Source: Chryseobacterium oncorhynchi (GTDB lineage Bacteria > Bacteroidota > Bacteroidia > Flavobacteriales > Weeksellaceae). From it: a DNA stretch of 64,000 nt. This document shows positions 26,697 to 34,726 of the stretch, in pieces. The stretch's first letter is position 1; every line of letters begins with the position of its first letter. The stretch covers positions 248,001 to 312,000 of the forward strand of contig NZ_PPEI02000004.1 of assembly GCF_002899895.1 (NCBI RefSeq), given 5' to 3'. A model generated the notes under the pieces. It was not told the DNA's origin. It made no database searches and was given only the letters and a program-made list of their open reading frames with translations. The position numbers and the translations under genes are program-made.

Positions 26697-27575
26697 ATGA
26701 AAATTATAATCACAGGATCACTAGGAAATGTAGCCAAGCCTTTAGCCCAACAACTTGTAGAACAAGGGCATGACATCACCGTAATCAGCAGTAATGAAGC
26801 AAGAAAGCACGATATTGAATCATTGGGAGCAACGCCTGCTATCGGATCAATTACAGATATTGATTTCTTAACCCAAACTTTTGACGGAGCAGATGCTGTC
26901 TTTGTGATGACCCCTCCTGCTATAAACCCTGATAACATTGTTCAAAATACAATAGCCGTAGGAAAAAACTATGCAGAAGCATTACAAAAAGCTCATGTAA
27001 AAAAAGCAGTAATGCTAAGCAGTGTAGGTGCTGAATCTCCTGTAGAAAATGGTCCTATTAAAGGGCTTTATCATATCGAAAAAATTTATAATGAGTTAGA
27101 AAACATCTCATTTACATTTTTAAGAGCCGGATATTTTTATACAAATTTCTTCAATGATATTCCATTAGTTAAAAATGCAGGAATCATTGGTGGGAATTAT
27201 TCGGAAAACATAGAAGTTCCTGTGGTTCATCCTATTGACATTGCCAAGGCTGCAGCTGAGGAGCTGGTGAAAAATGAACAAGGAAAAAACATTCGATATA
27301 TTGTAAGTGACTCCCGAAAAGCGTCTGATTTTGCAAAGGTCTTGGGAAGTTCTGTAAAAAAGCCTGAATTGCCTTGGGTGGAATTCTCTGATGAAGATGC
27401 ACTAAACGGAATGATACAGGCAGGTCTTCCAAAAGATATGGCAGAGTTATATGTTGAAATGGGATTAGGAATGAGAACCGGAGTGGTACAAAAGGGCTTT
27501 ATTGAACATGGTTCTCCTGTTACGGGAAGTATTAAGTTAGAAGATTTTGCAAAGGAGTTTTCTTCTAAGTTTTAA
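26697..27575 (+). CDS. NmrA-like NAD(P)-binding oxidoreductase
   Basis: 292 residues of atypical short-chain dehydrogenase fold: dinucleotide site ITGSLGNVAKPL at 5-16, VMLSSVGAES, and FTFLRAGYFYTNF. No complete Tyr-x-x-x-Lys catalytic pair, as usual for NmrA proteins. The pairing with a divergent HxlR regulator is the same as for QorB/YtfG-type quinone oxidoreductases, so a role in quinone or electrophile detoxification is plausible but inferred. Confidence 0.85.
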   Translation: MKIIITGSLGNVAKPLAQQLVEQGHDITVISSNEARKHDIESLGATPAIGSITDIDFLTQTFDGADAVFVMTPPAINPDNIVQNTIAVGKNYAEALQKAHVKKAVMLSSVGAESPVENGPIKGLYHIEKIYNELENISFTFLRAGYFYTNFFNDIPLVKNAGIIGGNYSENIEVPVVHPIDIAKAAAEELVKNEQGKNIRYIVSDSRKASDFAKVLGSSVKKPELPWVEFSDEDALNGMIQAGLPKDMAELYVEMGLGMRTGVVQKGFIEHGSPVTGSIKLEDFAKEFSSKF

Positions 27576-27735
27576 TTTCTTTTGTCTTGAAACAAAAGAA
27601 ACAAAAGTTCAAGACTGGAATCAAAATGCTAAAAATAATTTTTGTTCTCTAAAAATTCTAAACTCGCGCGGATTCACTATTAATTTATTATCAAATTTGA
27701 GCCCCACGCTTCAAACAGTAGAATTTTCTTAACGT
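27576..27735. repeat. Intergenic repeat-like element, probably a degenerate dispersed copy
   Basis: A hairpin ttcttttgt (27577-27585) / acaaaagaa (27592-27600) lies inside an alternative, longer one, gtcttgaa (27584-27591) / ttcaagac (27608-27615). The rest (ACTCGCGCGG, CCCCACGCTTCAAACAG) does not encode a protein. The wording resembles a family of intergenic repeats I recall from Flavobacteriia genomes. There is only one copy in this window, so the assignment rests on recall. Confidence 0.4.
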
Positions 27736-27789
27736 TCACAAAACTTATTTTTTAAACGCTTTTAATTCCTAAGTCAGTTATAAAACAGT

Positions 27790-27821
27790 TTCGGCGCACC
27801 TCTGGTGTGCCGAAGCTTTTT
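27790..27821 (+). terminator. Terminator between NmrA-like and pyrophosphatase genes
   Basis: The 11-bp stem ttcggcgcacc / ggtgtgccgaa (one G-U pair) is followed by CTTTTT on the plus strand. Confidence 0.8.
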
Positions 27822-27858
27822 CACAAATAATATTATTGTTTTTACCTCAACTTTATAA

Positions 27859-29142
27859 TTATTTTTCCTCTTTTAAAGTTTCTTTCAATACTTTTATTTT
27901 TCCATCAATAGGCTGGTCAATTTTTAATCCTAAAATTTCAGCAACCAATGGATAAACATTAATATTGGCAAATTCATCAATAACCAGATTATTTTTAAAT
28001 TCTGGACCCCATGCATAGAATGTCGCCTTCATTTCTGGAACCAATCTAGGGTTGTATCCATGCTTTCCTACTGATGTTTTCTTACCTTTTTCAAGGAAAA
28101 TCTTCGGAGCTTTTGGAATTAAAAGAATCTGTCCTATTCTGTTGTATTGATCATCTCTTGTTGCAAAATGCAGATATTTTGGAAGCTTTTTATCTAAATA
28201 AACTTCGTAGTCATCTGTTTTGTTCTTCTTTAATTCTTTATAAACAGATTTTACCTCATCCTGATTTTTAACATATACTCTTAAAAGGGTTTGGGAATTG
28301 TAAAAATCAAATCTGTTTTTATCAAAAAGGATAGCCGGAATTTCTAATGGAGTTCCACCATCAACCTTAATCATTCCGTGGTCGGAAACAAAAACAAAGT
28401 TGACATTTTTTAATCCTAAATCATTCACTTTCTGAACTAGATTACCTATTGCCTCATCAATAAGGTGAACAGCAGTTTCTGTTTCCTTCGCATCAGGGCC
28501 ATAATGATGTCCGCTTCCGTCTACTTCAGGGAAATATAGGGAGATAAAGTGTGGTCTTTTGTCTTCAGGCAGCTTAAGCCAGTTTACCACTTTTTCTACT
28601 TTTTCGGATGGGGTAAACTTTTCGTGGTATGGATAATAATATGTTGGTCTCATTCCACCAGCATCACTGGCAGAGCCTACCCACATTAATGAAGCAGAAA
28701 CCATTCCCTGTTTTTCAGCCAATCCCCAAAGCGGAGTTCCGCCATACCAGCTTCCGTCTTCTGCGTTCTTTTTATTACTCATAGCATAAGCTTCTTTTCT
28801 CTTATAATCGTAAAAGAAGTTATCAATTAAACCATGATGAGATGGGTAAAGTCCGGTGATCAGACTCCAGTGATTGGGAAAGGTAATACTGGGATAGCTC
28901 GGAATCATTGCTTCTGCTCTTACTCCGCTATTGGAAAGTTTCAACAGGTTTTCCGCATTGTATTTTTTAGCATAATCATATCGGAAACCATCTGTAGAAA
29001 TCATAATCACATAGGGTTTTGATTGGGTTTCCGGACTGTTTTGTCTCTCAGGAATGACTACCTGAGCCGTATCAATATTTACTTGCTGAGCAAAAGCCGT
29101 TAAGGAAATAAACAGCAGTAAAAAATGTATTCCTCGCTTCAT
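27859..29142 (-). CDS. Ectonucleotide pyrophosphatase/phosphodiesterase-family enzyme
   Basis: 427 residues from ATG 29142; the frame extends to a TTG at 29160, but that lies in the promoter element. Signal peptide 1-19. Metal and nucleophile sites fit the NPP branch of the alkaline phosphatase superfamily: first metal Asp in STDGFRYDY, nucleophile Thr87 in PSITFPNHWSLITG, then PEVDGSGHHYG and FVSDHGM. It should hydrolyse phosphodiester or pyrophosphate bonds of nucleotides or similar compounds in the periplasm. It stands alone. Confidence 0.92.
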   Translation of the reverse strand: MKRGIHFLLLFISLTAFAQQVNIDTAQVVIPERQNSPETQSKPYVIMISTDGFRYDYAKKYNAENLLKLSNSGVRAEAMIPSYPSITFPNHWSLITGLYPSHHGLIDNFFYDYKRKEAYAMSNKKNAEDGSWYGGTPLWGLAEKQGMVSASLMWVGSASDAGGMRPTYYYPYHEKFTPSEKVEKVVNWLKLPEDKRPHFISLYFPEVDGSGHHYGPDAKETETAVHLIDEAIGNLVQKVNDLGLKNVNFVFVSDHGMIKVDGGTPLEIPAILFDKNRFDFYNSQTLLRVYVKNQDEVKSVYKELKKNKTDDYEVYLDKKLPKYLHFATRDDQYNRIGQILLIPKAPKIFLEKGKKTSVGKHGYNPRLVPEMKATFYAWGPEFKNNLVIDEFANINVYPLVAEILGLKIDQPIDGKIKVLKETLKEEK

Positions 29143-29157
29143 TATTAAAATTTTTGA

Positions 29158-29165
29158 CAAAGTTA
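29158..29165 (-). promoter_or_regulatory. Promoter -7 element of the pyrophosphatase gene
   Basis: Reads TAACTTTG on the minus strand, 15 nt before the ATG at 29142; this also argues against the upstream TTG start. Confidence 0.5.
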
Positions 29166-29236
29166 CATTCTCTACTGCTCCCTGAAAAGTTTAGAAGATT
29201 AAAAGTATATTAAAACCTGTTATTTTTGAATTCTTA

Positions 29237-30079
29237 TCAGATCTCTCGTTTCATTTCAAATTGCGACACCTTATTTTCAAGCCCCATTTTGTTTAAAAAA
29301 CTACTGGTATCCACAGAAATTTCATCTACGTTATTTAGCGAAACTGTCTGCCCGTTGATGTTATTCTTAATAGCATCAAAAAGCATAGCGGCGATCCCTT
29401 GCTTTCTATGGTTTTTATCAACTGCAACTTGATATATTTTTCTTACGATGGAATTATAAATAGTATATCCTACGAGTTTTTCTCCCTTAAATGCACCCAG
29501 AATTGTACAATCTTTTTTCATGTCTTTAAGTACAAAATCAGATCCCTGCCATGATGGTTCAATATCCTGGAATGAACGGAATTTTTCCCATTGAAAATCC
29601 GTCAATTCTTTAATAATAATTTCTGAATTATTCTCTATTGAACTAATATTTCCATTAAAACAAAGTAATTTTCTGACAATGGTAAACCCAAGATTTTCAT
29701 ATGCCCTGATTGCCTTTTGGTTTTCATCAATCACTTCCAAAACTAAAGTATTACTATTTCTTTCCTTTAGAACCGGTATTATAAAGTCATACATTTTTCT
29801 CACCAATCCCTTTCCTCTTGCCTCAGGAACAACTCCCGTTCCGGCATTGTAAACCATTCCCTCTCCATTTTCCATTTTTTCTGCCTGAAGAATAAATCCC
29901 ACCAGTTTGTCATCTTCAAATGCTCCCACAGATAAGCTCAGGTCTATTTTTTCAGTGGCTATTTTAAAGTTTAGCAATTCCCTCGTCAGATGAAAGGGAA
30001 CAACATAATCTGAAAAGGAAAGATTGAATACTGATAACAGTTCCTCTACATCAAAATTCTTTAAGGTTTTAAATTCCAT
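29237..30079 (-). CDS. Tandem GNAT-domain acetyltransferase
   Basis: 280 residues holding two GNAT folds. The first (about 1-150) has VVPEARGKGLVRKMY and the helix ENQKAIRAYENLGF; the second (about 155-280) has VAVDKNHRKQGIAAMLFD. Both acetyl-CoA loops look intact, though one domain may be structural. The substrate is unknown. It is transcribed alone. Confidence 0.88.
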   Translation of the reverse strand: MEFKTLKNFDVEELLSVFNLSFSDYVVPFHLTRELLNFKIATEKIDLSLSVGAFEDDKLVGFILQAEKMENGEGMVYNAGTGVVPEARGKGLVRKMYDFIIPVLKERNSNTLVLEVIDENQKAIRAYENLGFTIVRKLLCFNGNISSIENNSEIIIKELTDFQWEKFRSFQDIEPSWQGSDFVLKDMKKDCTILGAFKGEKLVGYTIYNSIVRKIYQVAVDKNHRKQGIAAMLFDAIKNNINGQTVSLNNVDEISVDTSSFLNKMGLENKVSQFEMKREI

Positions 30080-30282
30080 TGATCTTTATTTAAAAAATTA
30101 TTCATTTACAAATCACCATTCCCTATCAAAATATTTTTCAACGTTAAACGTCTATTATTGAATGCAGATTGTAGTTTTCAAAGGCAATTTTCAGGGATAT
30201 CTGGTTAATAAACAAATATATGAAAATTCAAGAAATCCCCTAGGACTAAGCATTTTCATCATTTCACAAGAATATAAAAATG

Positions 30283-30312
30283 ATAATACCTCTGAAAAAG
30301 CAGAGGTATTAT
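30283..30312 (-). terminator. Terminator of the DUF5777-to-DOMON operon
   Basis: Perfect 12-bp stem ataatacctctg / cagaggtattat. On the minus strand it is followed by a T run, 30 nt after the last gene of the operon. Confidence 0.88.
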
Positions 30313-30341
30313 TCTAAATATTTCGATTGTGTTCTTTTTAA

Positions 30342-31088
30342 TTATTCTTTGATCAGTTTTTCGTAGGACAGGCTTCCGTCTTTCAATCTGATTTCAAAAT
30401 AATAGATTCCTGATTTCAGGTCTTCAACATTAATATTTTGCTGATCAGGTTCTATTGATCTTACTTTTCTACCAGTAGCTTCATAAATATCAATGGATTT
30501 TATCTTATCAAAATTTTTAAGGCTTACGGTTGTCTTCGCCGGATTAGGATAAAAATTCACTTTCTTGCCAGCAGCAGCAATTTCGTTTGTTGATAAAGTG
30601 GTTGCCGCCATTGTTAAAGTTGCATACCCTCTTCCTGCATCATGGTATCCTATGCCGGTACCTGTTTTCCTTGCATAAAAGATATTAATAGCTCCTGCTG
30701 CATTGGAGATAGCAAAGTCTCCTGCACTTCCGGATAGAGATCTTGTAGCCACTACGGTTCTTATACTTCCTGATACTGTATTGGAGGTTTCCGTCCAATC
30801 CTGTGATGGGTCAATAGTAGGAGGCATCATAGGACCGGGAAATGTATAGTCTCTGTTGGAAGAGGAATTATATATAAATCCATCGGAACCTGTAGCCATC
30901 CCTACACTTCCAAAACCAATTCCCAGCATTGAATTGCTGTCTCCTGTCACTGTAATCGTTGCTCCTGTAGGGTTAGTGTCTAATTTCACCGTCATTGCAG
31001 TAGCCGAAAGAGATACTGTTCCTGATGAAAACTGGGCCCAGGCAAAGTTCGCAAGGACCATACTGAATGTTAGTAAAAGTTTTTTCAT
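30342..31088 (-). CDS. DOMON-like secreted protein with T9SS sorting domain
   Basis: 248 residues: signal peptide 1-18 (AWAQ), a beta-sandwich of about 150 residues and a T9SS type A tail (VNFYPNPAKTTVSL, then IYEATGRKV). The middle follows the DOMON pattern (SMLGIGFGSVGM, DPSQDWTETS, a segment like VVATRSLSGSAGDF, YHDAGRGYATL). In DOMON cytochromes a Met and a His at such positions bind heme b, so heme binding is possible here; this is inference. It is the last gene of a five-gene operon and starts 1 nt after the ankyrin gene. Confidence 0.75.
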   Translation of the reverse strand: MKKLLLTFSMVLANFAWAQFSSGTVSLSATAMTVKLDTNPTGATITVTGDSNSMLGIGFGSVGMATGSDGFIYNSSSNRDYTFPGPMMPPTIDPSQDWTETSNTVSGSIRTVVATRSLSGSAGDFAISNAAGAINIFYARKTGTGIGYHDAGRGYATLTMAATTLSTNEIAAAGKKVNFYPNPAKTTVSLKNFDKIKSIDIYEATGRKVRSIEPDQQNINVEDLKSGIYYFEIRLKDGSLSYEKLIKE

Positions 31089-31089
31089 A

Positions 31090-31614
31090 TCAATTTTTTA
31101 AAAGGCTAATGATTTCTTTGTTGTCTGTTTTTAAGGCATATTCAAAAGGGGTCACCCCCATTGAGTCTTTGATTGTTTTATCTGCTTTGTATTTAAGCAG
31201 TAATTCAACCAATTCTTTGTTACCCAGCTTTACCGCCCAAAAAAGAGGGGTAGAACCCGTATCATCGGCAATATTGGGATTGGCATTTTTCTTCAATAAG
31301 CCCTCTACCAATTTCTTGTTATACTTTACTGAGAGACCAGCCAAGGCTGTTCCCTCTTTACTTTTATAGTTTACATCCTTTACATGGTCTATCAGAAATT
31401 CGCCAACTTCTACATTCCCTCTATAACAAGCCAAAATAAGGGGTGAGAATCCTCCCTCATTGGTTTGGTTGATAATATCCGGGTTTTGTTTCATCAAATC
31501 TTTTACTTCTGATACTGTTCCGCTTCTGGCAATATCGAATATTGATTTTACTTTCTCCTGAGCAAACAACAGAGAACTCAGAAATAGACTTACCACTAAA
31601 ATCAAGTTTTTCAT
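31090..31614 (-). CDS. Exported ankyrin-repeat protein
   Basis: 174 residues with a signal peptide (1-19, LFAQ) and about four ankyrin repeats (GFSPLILACYRGNVEVGEFL, then GSTPLFWAVKLGNKELVELL, and GVTPFEYALKTDNKEIISLL). Ankyrin repeats bind proteins, so it may scaffold or inhibit a periplasmic partner. Periplasmic ankyrin proteins are known next to catalases and other redox enzymes. Its start overlaps the end of the YceI gene by 4 nt. Confidence 0.88.
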   Translation of the reverse strand: MKNLILVVSLFLSSLLFAQEKVKSIFDIARSGTVSEVKDLMKQNPDIINQTNEGGFSPLILACYRGNVEVGEFLIDHVKDVNYKSKEGTALAGLSVKYNKKLVEGLLKKNANPNIADDTGSTPLFWAVKLGNKELVELLLKYKADKTIKDSMGVTPFEYALKTDNKEIISLLKN

Positions 31615-32156
31615 GATTTTATCAATGTATAGTTATATTCAACATTTACATTTTCAGCGATTTTTTTAGTAACCATCTTAGGAATCGTTACTTTATAATC
31701 TACAGGTTTTGCCACAAAATTGCCTTGCATATAGATCTTTCCGTCTTTGGTATAAATGGCTGCTGTGGATATAACTGCTTTATCCACTCCATGAAAATTC
31801 AATGTTCCCTGAACGGTATATTTCTGAGGACTGGCTGTAATCTTCGCTTTATCAAAACCTGTAATTTTTCCTTTAAAAGTAGCTTTCGGATATTTTGAAG
31901 TTTCTGCATAGCTTTCATTGAAGTGCTCTTCCATTAATTTGGTTTTAAACCGAAAATTTTTAACTGCGGAAACGGAAGCCATTTCTCCATTATCGGTATT
32001 GAGGATCACAAGGTTATTATCATCCTGCGCAAAAATATCTTCAAACAGAGGTACTGAGGCCTCAAAAATTATTTTACCTGTTTTGGAACTGTATTTCTGT
32101 GCTGAAGCGTAACCGGCAAAAAGTAAGGAAACGCTAAGTAGTGCTATTTTTTTCAT
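31611..32156 (-). CDS. YceI-family periplasmic lipid-binding protein
   Basis: 181 residues with a signal peptide (1-19, SAQ). The body follows the YceI lipocalin-like pattern (SSKTGKIIFEASVP, FKTKLMEEHFNE, KYPKATFKGKITG, GTLNFHGVDK). Family members bind isoprenoids such as polyprenyl or quinone tails. Between a cytochrome gene and an ankyrin gene it could handle a quinone or other lipid in an envelope redox chain; this is inference. Confidence 0.9.
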   Translation of the reverse strand: MKKIALLSVSLLFAGYASAQKYSSKTGKIIFEASVPLFEDIFAQDDNNLVILNTDNGEMASVSAVKNFRFKTKLMEEHFNESYAETSKYPKATFKGKITGFDKAKITASPQKYTVQGTLNFHGVDKAVISTAAIYTKDGKIYMQGNFVAKPVDYKVTIPKMVTKKIAENVNVEYNYTLIKS

Positions 32157-32167
32157 ATCAAATTTTT

Positions 32168-32515
32168 TTAATTTTCAGTTAATCCGTCAGCTTTCCATTT
32201 AATGAAAATATTGATCTGGGTTGCAGAGAATGAGCCTCCTTTAGGCATTTTTAGAGGATCACCATTTGGCCTCTGAATCCTATCCAGAATTCCTTCAATA
32301 TTATTTTTCACCTGATCATAAGTAACGAGTGGTTTAAAGCTTCCTGCAGAATGACAGCCATTACAACTGTTATCCATTATTGGTTTTATGTCTGATGTAT
32401 ATTTTACCGGCAATATGATAGGAGTATTCTCTGATATTTCTTCGTAAGTTCTGCTCTCACAAGCAATGATTATCAATCCAGAAGATATTGTAAGTAGGTA
32501 TATTAACTTTTTCAT
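32168..32515 (-). CDS. Cytochrome c-type lipoprotein
   Basis: 115 residues. A lipobox ending IIIAC puts the lipid-modified Cys at residue 19, so it is membrane-anchored. A single covalent heme site, CNGCH, is at 51-55, and Met90 in LKMPKGG is the likely sixth ligand. The closing helix NIFIKWKADG is common in small bacterial cytochromes c. It should carry electrons in the periplasm. It lies 2 nt after the DUF5777 gene and 11 nt before YceI. Confidence 0.9.
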   Translation of the reverse strand: MKKLIYLLTISSGLIIIACESRTYEEISENTPIILPVKYTSDIKPIMDNSCNGCHSAGSFKPLVTYDQVKNNIEGILDRIQRPNGDPLKMPKGGSFSATQINIFIKWKADGLTEN

Positions 32516-32517
32516 AT

Positions 32518-33360
32518 TTAAAAAACTCTATAAAGATTAAACCCAAAGAAAATATGTCCTTTCCCCCAGTTTCCTGATGCATTTGTAAGATACCCTATAT
32601 CTGAATTGATCTGGGAGTTCGTAAATAAAAGCTGGAAAACATGTCCCCCTGTTTCTACATCCACCCCTAATGATAATGGGTTTTTATAGAAACTGTGATT
32701 ATCGAAATTCACAAAATATTCTGCATTTACAGAAACTCTTTTTGAAATTTTATAGCGTCCTCCTACGCCTGCCAAAAACTGGTTCTTATCTTCAATAGTT
32801 GGCTCGTAAAGGTTTTTATGAACATATGATGGGGTAAGCTGCAATGAAAATTTATCATTAAATCTTCTGGAAATTAAAGCCTGCGTAAGATAAGAAAGCC
32901 TATCGCTGAACCTAAGATGTGGATAAGTATCTTTATCTATTTCAGTATTCACCCCCATTACATTGTACCCTACAATATCAACTGGAAAATTTTCATCTTG
33001 CCTGATTAATCTGTACTTTGCAGCGCCCTCAAAGGTTTTCATATTTGTTTCTCTGGACAGGCTTACCGATAGACCGTCTGAAATACCATAAATGACCCCC
33101 AATTTGGTAGAGGCATTATCAAGTCCGAAAAAGTCTTTAAATCCTGCACTTACATCACCAAATCGATGCGCAACAATCATATACCATTCTTTCTTTGCTG
33201 CAAGTTTAGTAGATTGCCCGGTAACAATCTGCAATGCCTTAAAGGCTGGTTGTGAGGTATCCGTATTGGTTGTAATGGTATCAATATCTTTCAGCAGATC
33301 TTCCTGTGCAAAGGCAAGACCTGATGAAAATATTGACAAAAATAAGAGAGCTTTTGTCAT
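32518..33360 (-). CDS. DUF5777-family outer membrane beta-barrel protein
   Basis: I start at ATG 33360 (M-T-K-A-L-L-F-L, signal peptide ending AFAQ); an in-frame TTG at 33366 adds only two residues. The 280 residues follow the DUF5777 pattern (EWYMIVAHRFGDVSAGFKDF, then LGVIYGISDGLSVSLSRETN) and end with a barrel-like LYRVF. The family is found in Bacteroidetes next to YceI and cytochrome genes; its function is not established. It is the first gene of the operon and has a promoter and a Crp-like site upstream. Confidence 0.87.
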   Translation of the reverse strand: MTKALLFLSIFSSGLAFAQEDLLKDIDTITTNTDTSQPAFKALQIVTGQSTKLAAKKEWYMIVAHRFGDVSAGFKDFFGLDNASTKLGVIYGISDGLSVSLSRETNMKTFEGAAKYRLIRQDENFPVDIVGYNVMGVNTEIDKDTYPHLRFSDRLSYLTQALISRRFNDKFSLQLTPSYVHKNLYEPTIEDKNQFLAGVGGRYKISKRVSVNAEYFVNFDNHSFYKNPLSLGVDVETGGHVFQLLFTNSQINSDIGYLTNASGNWGKGHIFFGFNLYRVF

Positions 33361-33389
33361 AAACAATTTTGAATTAAATTATATTATGA

Positions 33390-33397
33390 CAAACTTA
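33390..33397 (-). promoter_or_regulatory. Promoter -7 element of the DUF5777 operon
   Basis: Reads TAAGTTTG on the minus strand (TAnnTTTG, exact), 30 nt upstream of the ATG. No -33 TTTG is found at the usual spacing, which fits an activator-dependent promoter. Confidence 0.55.
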
Positions 33398-33419
33398 TAG
33401 AGTTATTAATTCAAAAGTA

Positions 33420-33435
33420 TGTGATAAAAGTCACC
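33420..33435. promoter_or_regulatory. Crp-like binding site upstream of the DUF5777 operon
   Basis: TGTGA-TAAAAG-TCACC contains the perfect palindrome GTGA-N6-TCAC (33421-33434) and matches nine of ten key bases of the E. coli CRP consensus TGTGA-N6-TCACA. Its centre is about 42 nt upstream of the start predicted from the TAAGTTTG element, the class II activator position. The regulator gene next door has matching recognition residues. Confidence 0.6.
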
Positions 33436-33487
33436 AATGGAATTGTTTTTATCAATCATAAAACAAAAACTTTTAAAACAATTCAAA

Positions 33488-34138
33488 TTAGATTAATCTA
33501 ACTTTTTCATTTACAATGACTTTTATTCCTTCTTTTGTTTGTGAAATGTCACCATCACTTTCTATTTTTTTTAATACTCTGCTTACTACTTCTCTGGAAG
33601 TCCCAAGATTATTGGCTATTTCGCGATGTGTAATTTTTATAGGATTGTTTCCGGTAAGGGAGATTTGTTGCTTGATATAATTTAACACCCTTTTATCCAA
33701 TCTGTGGAAAACGGCATCATTTACCATACTCATGACTTCGGAGAAACGTCTGTCATATTCGCGATAGAATAATTTATTGATCTCTGGAAATCTGATCAAC
33801 CAATCATTCATTATAGAAATGGGGATTAACAGGGCTTCAGAGTCTTCTTCAGCAATGGCATATACTCGGCTTATATAATCCGTAAAAATAGATGAAAAGG
33901 TCATAAGGCAGCTATCATTTTCTTTGATGTAGTAGTAAATTAGCTCTCTTCCATCGTTGAGGGTAAAAACTTTTATGGATCCTTTAACTAAAAAGGGAAC
34001 GTATTTATTTTTCTGACCTTCTCTTATTATTTCAGTCTTGGCTTTTATATCTGTAATAATAGCATGCTGCTGAAGTGCGTTTAAGAAATCATTTCCTAAA
34101 AAACCAAATTTACTTAAGATAAATGAACTATTAACCAT
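33488..34138 (-). CDS. Crp/Fnr-family transcriptional regulator
   Basis: 216 residues from ATG 34138; the frame extends to a TTG at 34168 that lies inside a TATATTTG promoter element (34166-34173), so it is unlikely to be the start. It has an N-terminal cyclic-nucleotide-binding-like barrel (about 20-110), a long dimer helix, and a winged helix with the recognition helix SREVVSRVLKK (181-191). Arg182, Glu183 and Arg187 match the CRP residues that read GTGA. There is no N-terminal Cys cluster, so it is not an iron-sulfur FNR; one Cys (77) is present. The ligand is unknown. It likely controls the redox operon downstream. Confidence 0.9.
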   Translation of the reverse strand: MVNSSFILSKFGFLGNDFLNALQQHAIITDIKAKTEIIREGQKNKYVPFLVKGSIKVFTLNDGRELIYYYIKENDSCLMTFSSIFTDYISRVYAIAEEDSEALLIPISIMNDWLIRFPEINKLFYREYDRRFSEVMSMVNDAVFHRLDKRVLNYIKQQISLTGNNPIKITHREIANNLGTSREVVSRVLKKIESDGDISQTKEGIKVIVNEKVRLI

Positions 34139-34287
34139 ATCAATATTTTCTACTTTTTCTGAAAACAAATATATAAAAATGAAATATCGATAAGGTATAT
34201 TTTTATTTTATTAAATATTATTAACAATTCAATAAAACAATTTTAACATTTAAAAGAATTACTATTTTTTCAGGTAAGGCAAAAAAA

Positions 34288-34311
34288 ATACCCCGGTAAA
34301 ACCGAGGTATT
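34288..34311 (-). terminator. Terminator of the rpoBC-DUF3467 operon
   Basis: On the minus strand, ataccycggt-type stem arms (34289-34298 and 34301-34310, one G-U pair) are followed by a run of eight T. Confidence 0.85.
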
Positions 34312-34333
34312 CTATTTTATTGTAAGAGAAATC

Positions 34334-34639
34334 TTAAGCTTGTACGTTGTTTCCTCCTAATACGAAAGGCTCAACTTCTTTAATTTCTCCGAACTGTTGC
34401 TCGTAGTTAGCGATGTTCTGTTGAAGAGCGTTTAATACTCTTTTAGCATGAAGTGGAGCAAGAATTACTCTTGATCTTACTTTAGCTTGCTGAACACCTG
34501 GCATCAACTGAATAAAGTCTACTACAAATTCAGATGGAGAGTGGTTTACTAAAGCTAGGTTAGCATAGATACCAGCAGCTACCATTTCGTTTAATTCGAT
34601 GTTGATGTTTCCGTCTTGTGGATTTTGATTGTTGTCCAT
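34334..34639 (-). CDS. DUF3467 protein linked to rpoC
   Basis: 101 residues. It fits the DUF3467 pattern (AGIYANLALVNHSPSEFVVD, then FIQLMPGVQQAKVRSRVILAP, HAKRVLNALQ). Small, soluble, no cysteine. In Bacteroidetes a gene of this family commonly follows rpoC, which suggests a role near RNA polymerase, but none has been shown to my knowledge. It is 87 nt after rpoC, before the operon terminator. Confidence 0.88.
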   Translation of the reverse strand: MDNNQNPQDGNINIELNEMVAAGIYANLALVNHSPSEFVVDFIQLMPGVQQAKVRSRVILAPLHAKRVLNALQQNIANYEQQFGEIKEVEPFVLGGNNVQA

Positions 34640-34726
34640 TGTTATAAATTATGTTTTTAAAATTCGAAATTTGAGATTGTGAAAATATAAAAATAAATTC
34701 AAATCCCAAATTTCAAATCATTAATT

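Noticed and set aside
33488-34138. Regulator considered as an oxygen-sensing FNR
   Set aside because: It lacks the N-terminal cysteines needed for an iron-sulfur cluster; only a single Cys is present.
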